Shown here: positions 1 to 7,371 of the stretch, one piece after another
Layout of the letters: each line of letters opens with the position of its first letter
Numbering within the stretch: position 1 is the first letter of the stretch
Origin: MGBC114844 sp910585855
Lineage (GTDB): Bacteria; Bacillota; Clostridia; Lachnospirales; Lachnospiraceae
Direction: 5' to 3'
Length of the DNA stretch: 12,936 nucleotides
Assembly: GCA_965646165.1 (NCBI GenBank)
Contig: CBFFYP010000106.1
Location: 1-12,936, forward strand
The notes under the pieces: model-generated
What the model was told of the DNA's origin: nothing
What the model saw: the letters and a program-made list of their open reading frames with translations, nothing else
Database searches by the model: none
Made by a program: the position numbers and the translations under genes

Positions 1-158
1 TTTCTTCTTGTGTCATCGCTGATACCAAGACAATATACAAGTGCTTTATGGTACACGTCCTGATACCTGACCTCTTTCAATTTCTCATAGTAGAATTTTT
101 CATGTGCATCACTGATAAAAATAATCGCTTTCTCTGCTCCTAACGCTGTACTACTCAT
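1..158 (-). CDS. DUF6075-type protein, 5' part only (runs off window)
   Basis: The first 52 codons are visible, beginning MSSTALGAEKAIIFISDAHE and continuing with FYYEKL, RYQDVYHKALVYCLGIS and DDTRR. From memory of the family this matches DUF6075 proteins, short proteins of unknown function that are common on integrative elements and plasmids of Firmicutes. The start at 158 is chosen because GGAGG (171-167) lies 8 nt upstream. An ATG at 162 is in another frame and stops after three codons. The C-terminal part lies outside the window, so integrity cannot be judged. Its position just past hemZ, next to short direct repeats, suggests cargo at the edge of a mobile element. The family call rests on recalled sequence likeness and no biochemical role can be given. 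Confidence 0.6.
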   Translation of the reverse strand, partial: MSSTALGAEKAIIFISDAHEKFYYEKLKEVRYQDVYHKALVYCLGISDDTRR

Positions 159-189
159 ACATTTTTCCTCCATTCTTGATGATTGACTA

Positions 190-236
190 TAACAAAAAAG
201 GACAGTCCCATTCGTTAGAATAAGATTGTCCTTTAG
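190..236 (-). terminator. Rho-independent-like terminator between hemZ and the DUF6075-type gene
   Basis: On the minus strand an 8-bp perfect inverted repeat, AAAGGACA (234-227) and TGTCCTTT (204-197), encloses a 22-nt loop, and the second arm runs into six T residues (199-194). This has the form of an intrinsic terminator for transcription arriving from hemZ, although the stem is short and the loop is long. It lies about 30 nt before the GGAGG of the next gene, so it could instead be a leader hairpin for that gene. Confidence 0.45.
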
Positions 237-297
237 GCGCTATATTAGGTTGTTCCTCTACATCATCAAGTATTATTCAGTACCATTGGGTAAAAAA

Positions 298-337
298 TTG
301 ATGTACAATTGATGTACTAACCCTATTTTGATGTACA
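298..337. repeat. Three direct GTACATCAA repeats beside the hemZ stop codon
   Basis: The nonamer GTACATCAA occurs three times on the minus strand at 336-328, 317-309 and 306-298, so the unit starts are 19 and 11 bp apart. Two copies are preceded by TT. The array starts 14 bp past the hemZ stop. Short spaced direct repeats near an element end are typical of arm-type binding sites for tyrosine integrases, and the neighbouring DUF6075-type gene fits that reading, but no integrase gene is visible here. They could also be operator sites. Confidence 0.6.
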
Positions 338-350
338 ACAAAAACTCTTT

Positions 351-1832
351 TTAATCCTCAAGAAGTTTCCGTTTTCTCTCAATCATTTCGTCGATTCTTT
401 CTATGAAAGACGCTACATCCTTGACATTTTCGCATCTTTCAATACGTCCGTCAGGGTATACCCTCTTTGACACGCTCCCGGCTCCGCAGGCGACTATGGT
501 CTGTTTCTCCTCCATAATAAGTATATTATAAATCCCCTCTTTCCCCTGTGCAGCATACCCTAGGTTTTCCAAATTTCCTGTCATATTTTTCTGCCGATAA
601 AGATAATACGGCTCAAGCCCTATCCCTTTGGCATATTGTTGTGTCATTTTATTAATCTCTTGATCATTTAAACTAATATAGTCTGCATACTGTTCTCTTT
701 TTTCATTTAAACGAGAAGCCCTTTTTAATGCCAGAGAATGTACAGTAATACTATCCGGCTTTAGCTTTGTAAGTTCTTTCATCGTATACTCCATATCCTC
801 TTTTGTTTCTCCGGGCAGCCCGATAATCACATCCATATTGATATTCTCAAACCCACAGTCCCTTGCCATCCAAAACGCTTCTTTTATCTGTTCCACCGTA
901 TGCTGCCGCCCAATCAAATCCAGCGTTTTTTGATTCATTGTCTGAGGATTTACCGAAATACGTTCTACACCATATTTCTTTAATACCATCAATTTTTCCT
1001 GTGTAATACTGTCAGGACGTCCTGCTTCTACTGTAAACTCCAAAGCCCCTTTCCAATCAAATGTATCCTTTAATTTCAGCAGCAGCCGCTCCAGTTGCTC
1101 CGGTGTTAAAGTAGTTGGTGTCCCGCCCCCAAAATAAACCGAATGAATCGGCTTTTTCCCGATCCACTCCATCTTAGAAACTGCTTCCATCTCCTGAAAC
1201 AATGCTTCCAAATACTGATCCACCCGCTTTTTCCAACTCTGAATCGGATAAGAAGGAAACGAGCAATACAGACATCGAGTAGGGCAAAAAGGAATCCCGA
1301 TATAAATACTATATCCGCTCTGATAATCCAAATCTTTCAGCAAATTTCTTTCCCGCTCTGCAACCTCTATACTCAGCCTAATCTTTTCCTCCGTCATCAG
1401 ATAGGTACTCTTCATAAAATCCGAAATCTCATCTTCTCTTTTCCCCTCTTCCAACATAGCATAAGGAATTTTTGTCGGTCGAATCCCGGTTAGAGTTCCC
1501 CAAGGAAGTATCTTTTTTGTTTTATCTGATAAAAGCTGATAAACCCCTTTTTTTAGACAATTTTTAATTTCTTTCCTATCTGTTCTCTGTTCTGGATCGG
1601 AAATCTTAACCTCTGTTTTTTCCTCTATCTCCTCTAATCTATTTTTCCAAGTAATAACAAACTCTCCCCCATTTATCCCCTGTTCACCCTCTATTTTAAT
1701 TACAAAATCCGCTTCTTCATTCACCTGTATAAACATAGTCTGTATCTCCTGCTCAGGATAAAATGCCTTTACAAGAGAATAAATATCATATTCAAACCCC
1801 ACTAAAAAAGGTTCTAATTTCAACTCAATCAT
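351..1832 (-). CDS. hemZ: HemZ-type radical SAM enzyme (coproporphyrinogen dehydrogenase family)
   Basis: A 493-residue protein of the usual HemZ length. The radical-SAM motif CxxxCxxC is intact at C183, C187 and C190 within GIPFCPTRCLYC and would hold the 4Fe-4S cluster that cleaves S-adenosylmethionine. GGGTPT follows at 235-240, and HemN/HemW-type patterns such as RISVNPQTMN and DVIIGLPGE come later. The N-terminal 170 residues are the HemZ-specific extension. Family members are annotated as oxygen-independent coproporphyrinogen III oxidases in the cytoplasm; whether this one makes heme precursors cannot be judged, as no other heme genes are visible. The start is supported by GGAG about 10 nt upstream. 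It is the last gene of the relA-MBL-hemZ series but is separated from the MBL gene by a tnpB remnant. The gene appears intact. Confidence 0.9.
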   Translation of the reverse strand: MIELKLEPFLVGFEYDIYSLVKAFYPEQEIQTMFIQVNEEADFVIKIEGEQGINGGEFVITWKNRLEEIEEKTEVKISDPEQRTDRKEIKNCLKKGVYQLLSDKTKKILPWGTLTGIRPTKIPYAMLEEGKREDEISDFMKSTYLMTEEKIRLSIEVAERERNLLKDLDYQSGYSIYIGIPFCPTRCLYCSFPSYPIQSWKKRVDQYLEALFQEMEAVSKMEWIGKKPIHSVYFGGGTPTTLTPEQLERLLLKLKDTFDWKGALEFTVEAGRPDSITQEKLMVLKKYGVERISVNPQTMNQKTLDLIGRQHTVEQIKEAFWMARDCGFENINMDVIIGLPGETKEDMEYTMKELTKLKPDSITVHSLALKRASRLNEKREQYADYISLNDQEINKMTQQYAKGIGLEPYYLYRQKNMTGNLENLGYAAQGKEGIYNILIMEEKQTIVACGAGSVSKRVYPDGRIERCENVKDVASFIERIDEMIERKRKLLED

Positions 1833-1890
1833 AGCTTCTCTTCTCCAGACCGATCAAATCAATTACTATATTACAAAAAACATCAAAAAT

Positions 1891-1915
1891 AATAAAATAT
1901 ATTATAAATTTTATT
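1891..1915. repeat. AT-only inverted repeat in the hemZ upstream spacer
   Basis: The spacer 1833-1947 between hemZ and the tnpB remnant is almost entirely A and T. It contains a perfect 8-bp inverted repeat, AATAAAAT (1891-1898) and ATTTTATT (1908-1915), with a 9-nt loop. On the minus strand this hairpin is followed by T-rich sequence. It may be a weak terminator, the right-end hairpin of the former insertion sequence, or chance in very AT-rich DNA. No convincing hemZ promoter with correct spacing was found in the spacer. Confidence 0.3.
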
Positions 1916-1947
1916 AAATGATATTTCTTTTTATTGTTCAACACAGT

Positions 1948-2292
1948 TTATGCTATGTTTACTACAAATGGATGTAACACACACCCTCTATCCCATTTCA
2001 TTGGGACTACTTTCTTCATTATCTGATAAGCACCGTTCAAATCGGCATTTATCAGTATTCCATTCTTGCTTTTCAACAACCCTCTCTTGATTCTTCTTGA
2101 TTTATCATAATTTCCTTTTTCAGGTAATTCATTATCTATGAAACTTGTACCGCTCGTATAGCTTTCTTCCGTCAAAATAACTGCTATACCACATTCGCTT
2201 GCTTTGTACTGTATCATTTCAATGAATCTTGCAAAAGGTATCTGAACAAAGTTTTGATTGTTTTTCCTGCCAATATGAGATTCTTGTTTCCT
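1948..2292 (-). pseudogene. tnpB: TnpB remnant (IS200/IS605 family), C-terminal third only
   Basis: The frame from RKQESHIGRKNNQNFVQIPF to the stop at 1948 encodes 114 residues that match the C-terminal part of TnpB/OrfB proteins: GRKNNQNF, MIQYKASECGIAVILTEESYTS, RRIKRGL, then INADLNGAYQIMKKVVP. The RuvC-II glutamate (TEESYTS) and RuvC-III aspartate (INADLNG) are present. The N-terminal two thirds, including the wedge/REC region and the first RuvC aspartate, are missing (family length is about 370-400 residues). No zinc-finger CxxC pairs are seen, although some relatives lack them too. The remnant begins at the MBL stop codon. The open frame continues upstream only as an out-of-frame shadow of the MBL gene and has no start of its own. 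A nuclease-active product is very unlikely. Confidence 0.85.
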
Positions 2293-2920
2293 ATACACAA
2301 GGATTATATTTTTTTTCATGACCAATTGTCGTTTCTCCATAGTGTCCGGGATATACCACCGTTTCTTCCGGCAGACAATAGATTCGTTCCACAATCGACT
2401 GCTGCAGCTTTCTGCCGCTTCCAGTAGGAAAATCGGTTCGTCCGACACTCTCTGCAAACAGCGTATCTCCGCTAAGTAAAAATCCCTCTCTGCGAAAATA
2501 AAAACAACAGCTTCCCTGTGTATGTCCGGGAGTTGCAATTACTTCGATTTCCTCTCCCAAATAATGCAAAATCTCCTTATCCCGAAAAACTGCATCTGCC
2601 ATAAAAGAAAATCCATTTCCAAATATTCCAGACAGATTCCACTCCATATTTTCCGCTACTTCTCTTTCCGTTTCAGAGCAGTATACCAAAATCTGATATC
2701 TCTTTCGCAGCAAATCCGCTGCCCCCATATGGTCAAAATGTCCATGTGTCAGCAAAATTACTACCGGTTTTAATCCGTTTTTTTCAATCTCTCTTTGTAT
2801 TCTATCTGCTTCATCAGCCGGATCTACAAGAATTGTTTCTAGAGTTTCTGGATGCGAAATCAAATAACAATTCGTCTGCAAATCCCCTACAACCATCTGT
2901 TTTACCAAAAGATTTCCCAT
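2291..2920 (-). CDS. MBL-fold hydrolase (glyoxalase II / YcbL-like)
   Basis: A 209-residue metallo-beta-lactamase-fold hydrolase. The metal-binding motif THGHFDH is at residues 58-64, followed by ATPGHTQGS, SGDTLF with GRTDFPTGS, and the C-terminal PGHYGETTIGHEKKYNP. These are the signatures of the small YcbL-like proteins annotated as hydroxyacylglutathione hydrolases; the true substrate is unknown. The start at 2920 is chosen because AGGAGG (2933-2928) lies 7 nt upstream. An earlier in-frame ATG at 2950 overlaps the relA stop (TGATG) but has no better site, so translation may be coupled to relA. The final residues NPCV and the TAG stop lie exactly where the tnpB remnant begins, so the last one or two residues may have been replaced. 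Confidence 0.9.
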   Translation of the reverse strand: MGNLLVKQMVVGDLQTNCYLISHPETLETILVDPADEADRIQREIEKNGLKPVVILLTHGHFDHMGAADLLRKRYQILVYCSETEREVAENMEWNLSGIFGNGFSFMADAVFRDKEILHYLGEEIEVIATPGHTQGSCCFYFRREGFLLSGDTLFAESVGRTDFPTGSGRKLQQSIVERIYCLPEETVVYPGHYGETTIGHEKKYNPCV

Positions 2921-2949
2921 CTTTTTTCCTCCTATTATACTATTCTCCA

Positions 2950-5244
2950 TCAGCCGGATGTCCGTTCAATCTCAATTACACTTTCTACATTTCGAAGCTT
3001 ATCAATTAAATGCCCTAATTCTTCTTTCCCATGAATCTCAAATTCCATACTAATCGTAGCTGTCCCCTGCTTACTGGTTCGACTGTTCACTGCCTTTACA
3101 TCAATCTGACGTTCTGTAAAAATTTTCGAAATATCAGCCAAAATACCCGTTCGATTATTAGCAAATATCTTAATTCCTGCCTGATACTGTTCACTTTCAG
3201 AAAAATCCTGCCACTCTGCTTCTAAAAGCCTTGCCCGATCAATTTCCGGCAAATTAATGACATTGATGCAATCCGTTCGATGAATCGAAACTCCTCGTCC
3301 TCTTGTTACAAAACCTACAATTTCATCCCCCGGAACAGGACTGCAGCACCGTGAAAACCGAACAGAAATATCTTCCATTCCTTTTACTACAACACCGCTC
3401 TTATTTTTCGCTATACGAGTCTTTGATTCTTTTACTCCTTTATTTTCTGCAATCGCTTCTAAAATCTGCTCATCCGTCAGTTCTTTCTTATGCTTTTTCT
3501 CATATTCTTCCTGAAGCCGATTGACTACCTGCCCCTCTTTTAACCCGCCATGTCCAACCGCAGCCAGAATCGAATCCCAATCCCGAAATCCATATTTTTT
3601 CATCACTTTTTCAATAAATTCCGGCTTACAGAGTTCACTGATATTAAGTCCTTTTATTTTACAATAGTGTTCGACAGCCTCTTTTCCCTTTATAATATTA
3701 TCCTCTTTCCGCTCTGTCTTAAACCATTGATTAATCTTATTTTTCGCCTGTGTACTCTTTACAATATTTAACCAATCCCGGCTTGGTCCTTTAGAATTTT
3801 GAGAAGTAACAATTTCAATCCGATCTCCATTTTGAAGCACATAGTCAATTGAAACCATCTTTCCATTTACTCTGGCTCCCACCATTTTATTGCCTACGGC
3901 ACTATGAATACTATAAGCAAAATCAATCGGATTCGAACCAGTCGGCAAATTTTTTACATCTCCGCTCGGTGTAAAACAATAGATACTATCAGAAAATAAA
4001 TTTAAATCATTTTTTATCAGACTTAAAAACTCCTTATTGTCCGACATTTCCTTCTGCCACTCCAAAATCTGTCTTAACCAGCTTAATTTCTCCTCTTCAC
4101 TCTTTGCCACATCTTTTCCGGTTACACCCTGCTTATATTTCCAATGCGCCGCAATACCATACTCCGCTGTACGATGCATCTCCTCCGTTCGAATCTGAAT
4201 CTCAAACGGCTGCCCGTTTGAAGCAATCAAAGTAGTGTGAAGGGACTGATACATATTTTGCTTTGGCATAGCAATATAATCTTTAAACCGATTTGAAATC
4301 GGTTTATAAGCTTCATGAATCACCCCAAGCGCCGCATAACAGTCCTTTACGGTTTCCACAATAATCCGTACGGCAAATAAGTCATAAATCTGATCCAAAG
4401 TCTTATTTTGATTTACCATCTTTCGGTAAATACTAAAAAAGTGTTTTACCCTTCCATCCACTTTTGCCTGAATCTCTGCTCCCTTCATATATTCCCGCAC
4501 TTCTTCTACAATCTCATCAACAAAAATTTCCCTTTTTTCCCTAGTCAGTGCAATTTTTTCTGCCAAATCATAATAAGCCTCCGGGTAAAGATATTTCAAA
4601 GACAAATCATCTAACTCAATCTTAATTTTAGCAATTCCCAAACGCTGTGCGATCGGCGCATAAATATCCATTGTTTCTCTTGCTTTTTCCTTTTGCTTTT
4701 CCGGGCTTTGATACTGAAGTGTCCTTAAATTATGAAGCCGGTCTGCCAATTTAATCAAAATTACCCGAATATCCTTTGCCATAGCAAGAAACATCTTTCT
4801 AAGATTTTCCGCCTGCACTTCCATCTTATCCCGTGAATAGGACAACTGCGTCAGCTTTGTAACACCATCCACCAAAAGTGCCACTTCTGCTCCAAATTCT
4901 GCCGTTACATCTTCCGTTGTCATAGCAGTATCTTCCACAACATCATGCAAAAGCCCTGCTGCGATTGTTTCTTTATCTAACTCCAACTCCGCTAATATAA
5001 TTGCCACACAGATTGGATGGATAATATATGGCTCTCCCGATTTCCGAAGCTGCCCCTCATGAGCTTCTTTTGCTACCTGATATGCTTTTTTTACCATTGT
5101 AATATCATCCGACGGATGATACCTTCGAATTGCCCGAATCAACTCCTCATAAAGCTCCTCCGGATCAGTAAAATCTGCTGGTTTCGATAACATTTTTTCC
5201 TTCGATTGTTCCTGCCTTTTTTCTTCTGCCATATATTCATCCAC
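2950..5244 (-). CDS. relA: Bifunctional (p)ppGpp synthetase/hydrolase Rel (RelA/SpoT family)
   Basis: A 764-residue protein of full length for the family. The order is an N-terminal HD hydrolase domain with LLHDVVEDT (HD at residues 100-101), a synthetase domain with RFKDYIAMPK (RFKD at 319-322) and MYQSLHTTL, a TGS domain from about 418 to 480, a conserved-cysteine region with RCCSPVPGD near 632 and HRTDC near 655, and a C-terminal ACT domain from about 687. The intact HD pair and the RxKD form of the synthetase loop point to a bifunctional enzyme that both makes and degrades the stringent-response alarmone. The start is either M1 (5244) or M5 (5232); the upstream AAAGAGAG is a modest ribosome site that fits M1 slightly better. 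A good promoter lies just upstream, and the stop overlaps a possible ATG of the MBL gene. Confidence 0.97.
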   Translation of the reverse strand: MDEYMAEEKRQEQSKEKMLSKPADFTDPEELYEELIRAIRRYHPSDDITMVKKAYQVAKEAHEGQLRKSGEPYIIHPICVAIILAELELDKETIAAGLLHDVVEDTAMTTEDVTAEFGAEVALLVDGVTKLTQLSYSRDKMEVQAENLRKMFLAMAKDIRVILIKLADRLHNLRTLQYQSPEKQKEKARETMDIYAPIAQRLGIAKIKIELDDLSLKYLYPEAYYDLAEKIALTREKREIFVDEIVEEVREYMKGAEIQAKVDGRVKHFFSIYRKMVNQNKTLDQIYDLFAVRIIVETVKDCYAALGVIHEAYKPISNRFKDYIAMPKQNMYQSLHTTLIASNGQPFEIQIRTEEMHRTAEYGIAAHWKYKQGVTGKDVAKSEEEKLSWLRQILEWQKEMSDNKEFLSLIKNDLNLFSDSIYCFTPSGDVKNLPTGSNPIDFAYSIHSAVGNKMVGARVNGKMVSIDYVLQNGDRIEIVTSQNSKGPSRDWLNIVKSTQAKNKINQWFKTERKEDNIIKGKEAVEHYCKIKGLNISELCKPEFIEKVMKKYGFRDWDSILAAVGHGGLKEGQVVNRLQEEYEKKHKKELTDEQILEAIAENKGVKESKTRIAKNKSGVVVKGMEDISVRFSRCCSPVPGDEIVGFVTRGRGVSIHRTDCINVINLPEIDRARLLEAEWQDFSESEQYQAGIKIFANNRTGILADISKIFTERQIDVKAVNSRTSKQGTATISMEFEIHGKEELGHLIDKLRNVESVIEIERTSG

Positions 5245-5268
5245 TCTCTTTCACGTAATTTAATAATG

Positions 5269-5297
5269 ATTATACGTATTCTATCAGAAAAAATCAA
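5269..5297 (-). promoter_or_regulatory. Sigma-A type promoter for relA
   Basis: On the minus strand TTGATT (5297-5292) is followed by a 17-nt spacer and a perfect TATAAT (5274-5269). The expected transcription start is about 18 nt before the relA ATG. It lies in the short spacer after the esterase stop, so relA and its downstream genes can be transcribed independently of the esterase. Confidence 0.7.
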
Positions 5298-5333
5298 TAT
5301 TTTTCTTATCTTATCTTTTTTCTTGGCGATTTT

Positions 5334-6164
5334 TTATAAATTTTGTATCCATCTGCCCGCCATTCTTATCCAATTTTGCGCCTCCGGTACAATCGTATTC
5401 CCCCCATCCATTGACTGTGTTTCTTCATTTGCCAAAGCAATCCCATGTCCGCCCCGTGGATAAATATGCATTTCTATAGGAATCTGACATTTCCTCAACG
5501 CCCCGGCAAACAACAGCGTATTCTCTAAAGGCACACTCCCATCCTCATAAGTATGCCAAAGAAACGTCCTTGGCGTATCTTTCGTCACCTGCTTCTCCAA
5601 AGAAACCTTCTCCAAAAGCTCCATATCTGTATCCCTCTCCCCCAAAAGACTTTCAAAAGACCCTCTATGCGCATATTCTCCAGAAGTAATCACAGGATAA
5701 CACAAAACCATCCCATCTGGCCGAATCTGCTTTGGCTTTACCCCAAGCACCCCATAAAGAAACTCCTGATTCCAAAAAGTACCAATACTGGCAGCCAAAT
5801 GCCCTCCGGCAGAAAATCCGGCAATCACCACCTTATCCTCCATAATCTTCCACTCATCCGCATGCTCCCGAATCCATACCATAGCTGCCGCTGCCTCTAA
5901 CTGAGGTGTAGGAAAAACAGCCGGTGCACAACTATAATATAAAATAAACGCATGAAACCCCATACTATTCATCTGAACCGCAATCGGCTCTGCCTCTCGC
6001 ACAGAAGTCCGTGTATACCCTCCTCCCGGGCAAATCAAAACAGCCGGTCTTCTCTTTCCCTGATTTAACGATTCCGAACACCCCAAAACATAAGTAACAA
6101 GTGTTGGCTGATGCCCTTTACTATCCGTTCCCTTTACCTGTAAATCAATCGTCTGATGCAACAT
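5334..6164 (-). CDS. Alpha/beta hydrolase, acetyl-esterase type (BD-FAE / Axe-like)
   Basis: A 276-residue cytoplasmic hydrolase without signal peptide or membrane segment. The oxyanion-hole motif PGGGY is at 46-50, the nucleophile elbow GFSAGGH has S118, the acid is probably D208 in HTYEDGSVP, and the catalytic histidine is H240 in RGGHG. All triad residues are present. This arrangement is typical of acetyl esterases that act on acetylated xylan or pectin oligomers; the substrate here is inferred. AAGGGG lies 5 nt before the start at 6164. It sits alone between apt and relA, away from the polygalacturonase cluster, but it would fit the same plant-polysaccharide theme by removing acetyl groups. 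Confidence 0.85.
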   Translation of the reverse strand: MLHQTIDLQVKGTDSKGHQPTLVTYVLGCSESLNQGKRRPAVLICPGGGYTRTSVREAEPIAVQMNSMGFHAFILYYSCAPAVFPTPQLEAAAAMVWIREHADEWKIMEDKVVIAGFSAGGHLAASIGTFWNQEFLYGVLGVKPKQIRPDGMVLCYPVITSGEYAHRGSFESLLGERDTDMELLEKVSLEKQVTKDTPRTFLWHTYEDGSVPLENTLLFAGALRKCQIPIEMHIYPRGGHGIALANEETQSMDGGNTIVPEAQNWIRMAGRWIQNL

Positions 6165-6183
6165 AAAAACCCCTTCTTTCTAT

Positions 6184-6212
6184 ATAATATTTCTACAATG
6201 AGTAAACAACAA
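6184..6212 (-). promoter_or_regulatory. Possible promoter for the esterase gene
   Basis: On the minus strand TTGTTG (6212-6207), a 17-nt spacer and TATTAT (6189-6184) precede the esterase start. The -10 matches consensus at five of six positions but the -35 only at three. The transcript leader would be very short, about 13 nt, but would still contain the AAGGGG ribosome site. The surrounding AT-rich sequence makes chance matches easy. Confidence 0.35.
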
Positions 6213-6301
6213 AAAATCCAAACCAAGCTCCAAAAAACATGATCCGGATTTCTATACTAACTGCTAATACTACAGTAAATATTTCTATTTTTTGAAACTA
6301 A

Positions 6302-6454
6302 GAGGACGCCGAAAATCAAATGGAATTCTATTCCGAGCCCGCTTTCGCTTAGCATTTCCTCGTAGCGGACACATAAGGCACGAAAGTACCGTGCCTAAGT
6401 GCCGACGGGAAATGATGACCCTGCATAGAACACCATTTGGCTTTCGGCTGTGTA
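6302..6454 (-). repeat. Palindromic element, copy 1 (inverted relative to copy 2)
   Basis: About 150 bp that can fold on itself. Its ends are imperfect inverted repeats of 24 positions with 20 matches (about 6307-6330 against 6426-6449), for example GCCGAAAATCAAATGG against CCATTTGGCTTTCGGC. Inside is a middle stem with CATTTCC/GGAAATG. At the apex is a 7-bp hairpin with arms AGGCACG (6376-6382) and CGTGCCT (6390-6396) and a 7-nt loop. The minus strand of this copy matches the plus strand at 7372-7520. It lies downstream of apt. There is no open frame of interest, so it is a non-autonomous repeat or a structured non-coding element. Confidence 0.85.
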
Positions 6455-6674
6455 CTCCAAACCGAAAAAATAATAAAATATTCGCTGTAGTGTTTATATC
6501 TACATAATAAGAAAATTTTTGTCCACTATATAACAACAAAGTGGAATCTTTACATCCATTATACCAATAATTTGCTTCTTGCATGTGTACTCCACAACCG
6601 TAAATTTCTAACGATCCACCGAATTTTATTTTATTTTCCGTTTGAAGCATACAGCCAAACTCCCCACCATGAAA

Positions 6675-7193
6675 TTAAGAATAGCAAAGAACTGACTCTA
6701 CCTGTTTTCCAGCCAGCCTCTTGCGCCCTTCCAATCCAGTCAATTCCATCAAAAATACAATCTTTACTACTTCGCCCCCAAGTGATTCTACCAACTTCAC
6801 AATTGCTTCTATCGTCCCCCCTGTAGCAATCAAGTCATCAATAATAACCACCTTCTGCCCCGGCAAAATCGCATCTTTATGCATTTCAATGGTAGCACTG
6901 CCATACTCTAAATCATAAGACATTTCCACTGTTTCGCAAGGCAGCTTCCCTTTCTTGCGAACTGGAACAAATGCCTTTTTCATATTGTAAGCAATCGGCA
7001 CGCCAAAGATAAATCCTCTCGATTCCGGTCCAACCACTACATCATAATCGGTATCTTTTAATTTTTCCTGCATCAAATCAATCGCTAAATGCAGTCCCTC
7101 CGGATCTTGAAGAACAGTTGTAATATCACGAAAAATAATTCCTTTCTCTGGAAAATCTGGAATACTTCTTACATAATCTTCAATCTGTTTCAT
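6675..7193 (-). CDS. apt: Adenine phosphoribosyltransferase
   Basis: A 172-residue protein of normal family length that converts adenine and PRPP to AMP and pyrophosphate in purine salvage. The N-terminal IPDFPEKGIIFRDIT is characteristic of Apt, GPESRGF is at 55-61, and the PRPP-binding loop VVIIDDLIATGGT is at 115-127, all intact. AGGAG lies 9 nt before the ATG. No strong promoter was found upstream. The best candidate, TAGAAT at 7239-7234, has no good -35. In many Clostridia apt lies directly between recJ and relA; here it is separated from both by carbohydrate genes and is bracketed by two inverted copies of a palindromic repeat. Confidence 0.97.
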   Translation of the reverse strand: MKQIEDYVRSIPDFPEKGIIFRDITTVLQDPEGLHLAIDLMQEKLKDTDYDVVVGPESRGFIFGVPIAYNMKKAFVPVRKKGKLPCETVEMSYDLEYGSATIEMHKDAILPGQKVVIIDDLIATGGTIEAIVKLVESLGGEVVKIVFLMELTGLEGRKRLAGKQVESVLCYS

Positions 7194-7371
7194 AGCTTTT
7201 TTCTCCTATCTGTCTATCCAAATGTTATCTTTTATTCTAACGCCTTTTTTATCTTAAACTTTAAACTTCACTAATTTACAATCTTTGAAATTTCCCTAAG
7301 TTATACAAATACAGAGGAAAAAATTTCTAATGGTTAATCTGAAAGCATTATTTTTATTTTCCGATATAGAC

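Larger units (their letters stand above)
6165..6674. other. 510-bp spacer between apt and the esterase gene
   Basis: No credible gene is seen here. The spacer holds a possible esterase promoter next to the start codon and the first palindromic element (6302-6454). Beyond that, 6455-6674 is AT-rich sequence in which the 11-mer TGTGTACTCCA recurs (6449-6459 and 6584-6594), followed by AAACCG and CAACCG respectively. A 121-codon open frame on the minus strand (6650-6285) translates through the palindromic element and looks spurious. Confidence 0.7.

Noticed and set aside
2293..2538. Upstream extension of the TnpB frame to an ATG at 2538
   Set aside because: This part is the MBL hydrolase gene read in another frame; TnpB likeness begins only near 2292.
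2934..2962. TATAAT hexamer at the relA-MBL junction
   Set aside because: No acceptable -35 at the right distance, and transcription would start inside or after the MBL ribosome site, so it is probably chance.
2522..5463. Several plus-strand open frames opposite relA and the MBL gene
   Set aside because: They are shadows of well-supported minus-strand genes and contain no recognisable domain.
6285..6650. 121-codon minus-strand open frame between apt and the esterase gene
   Set aside because: Its second half is a translation of the palindromic element, it has no convincing ribosome site, and its residue make-up resembles no family I know.
7234..7262. Promoter for apt with TAGAAT as -10
   Set aside because: The hexamer at 17-nt spacing is AAAGTT, which is too far from consensus to annotate.
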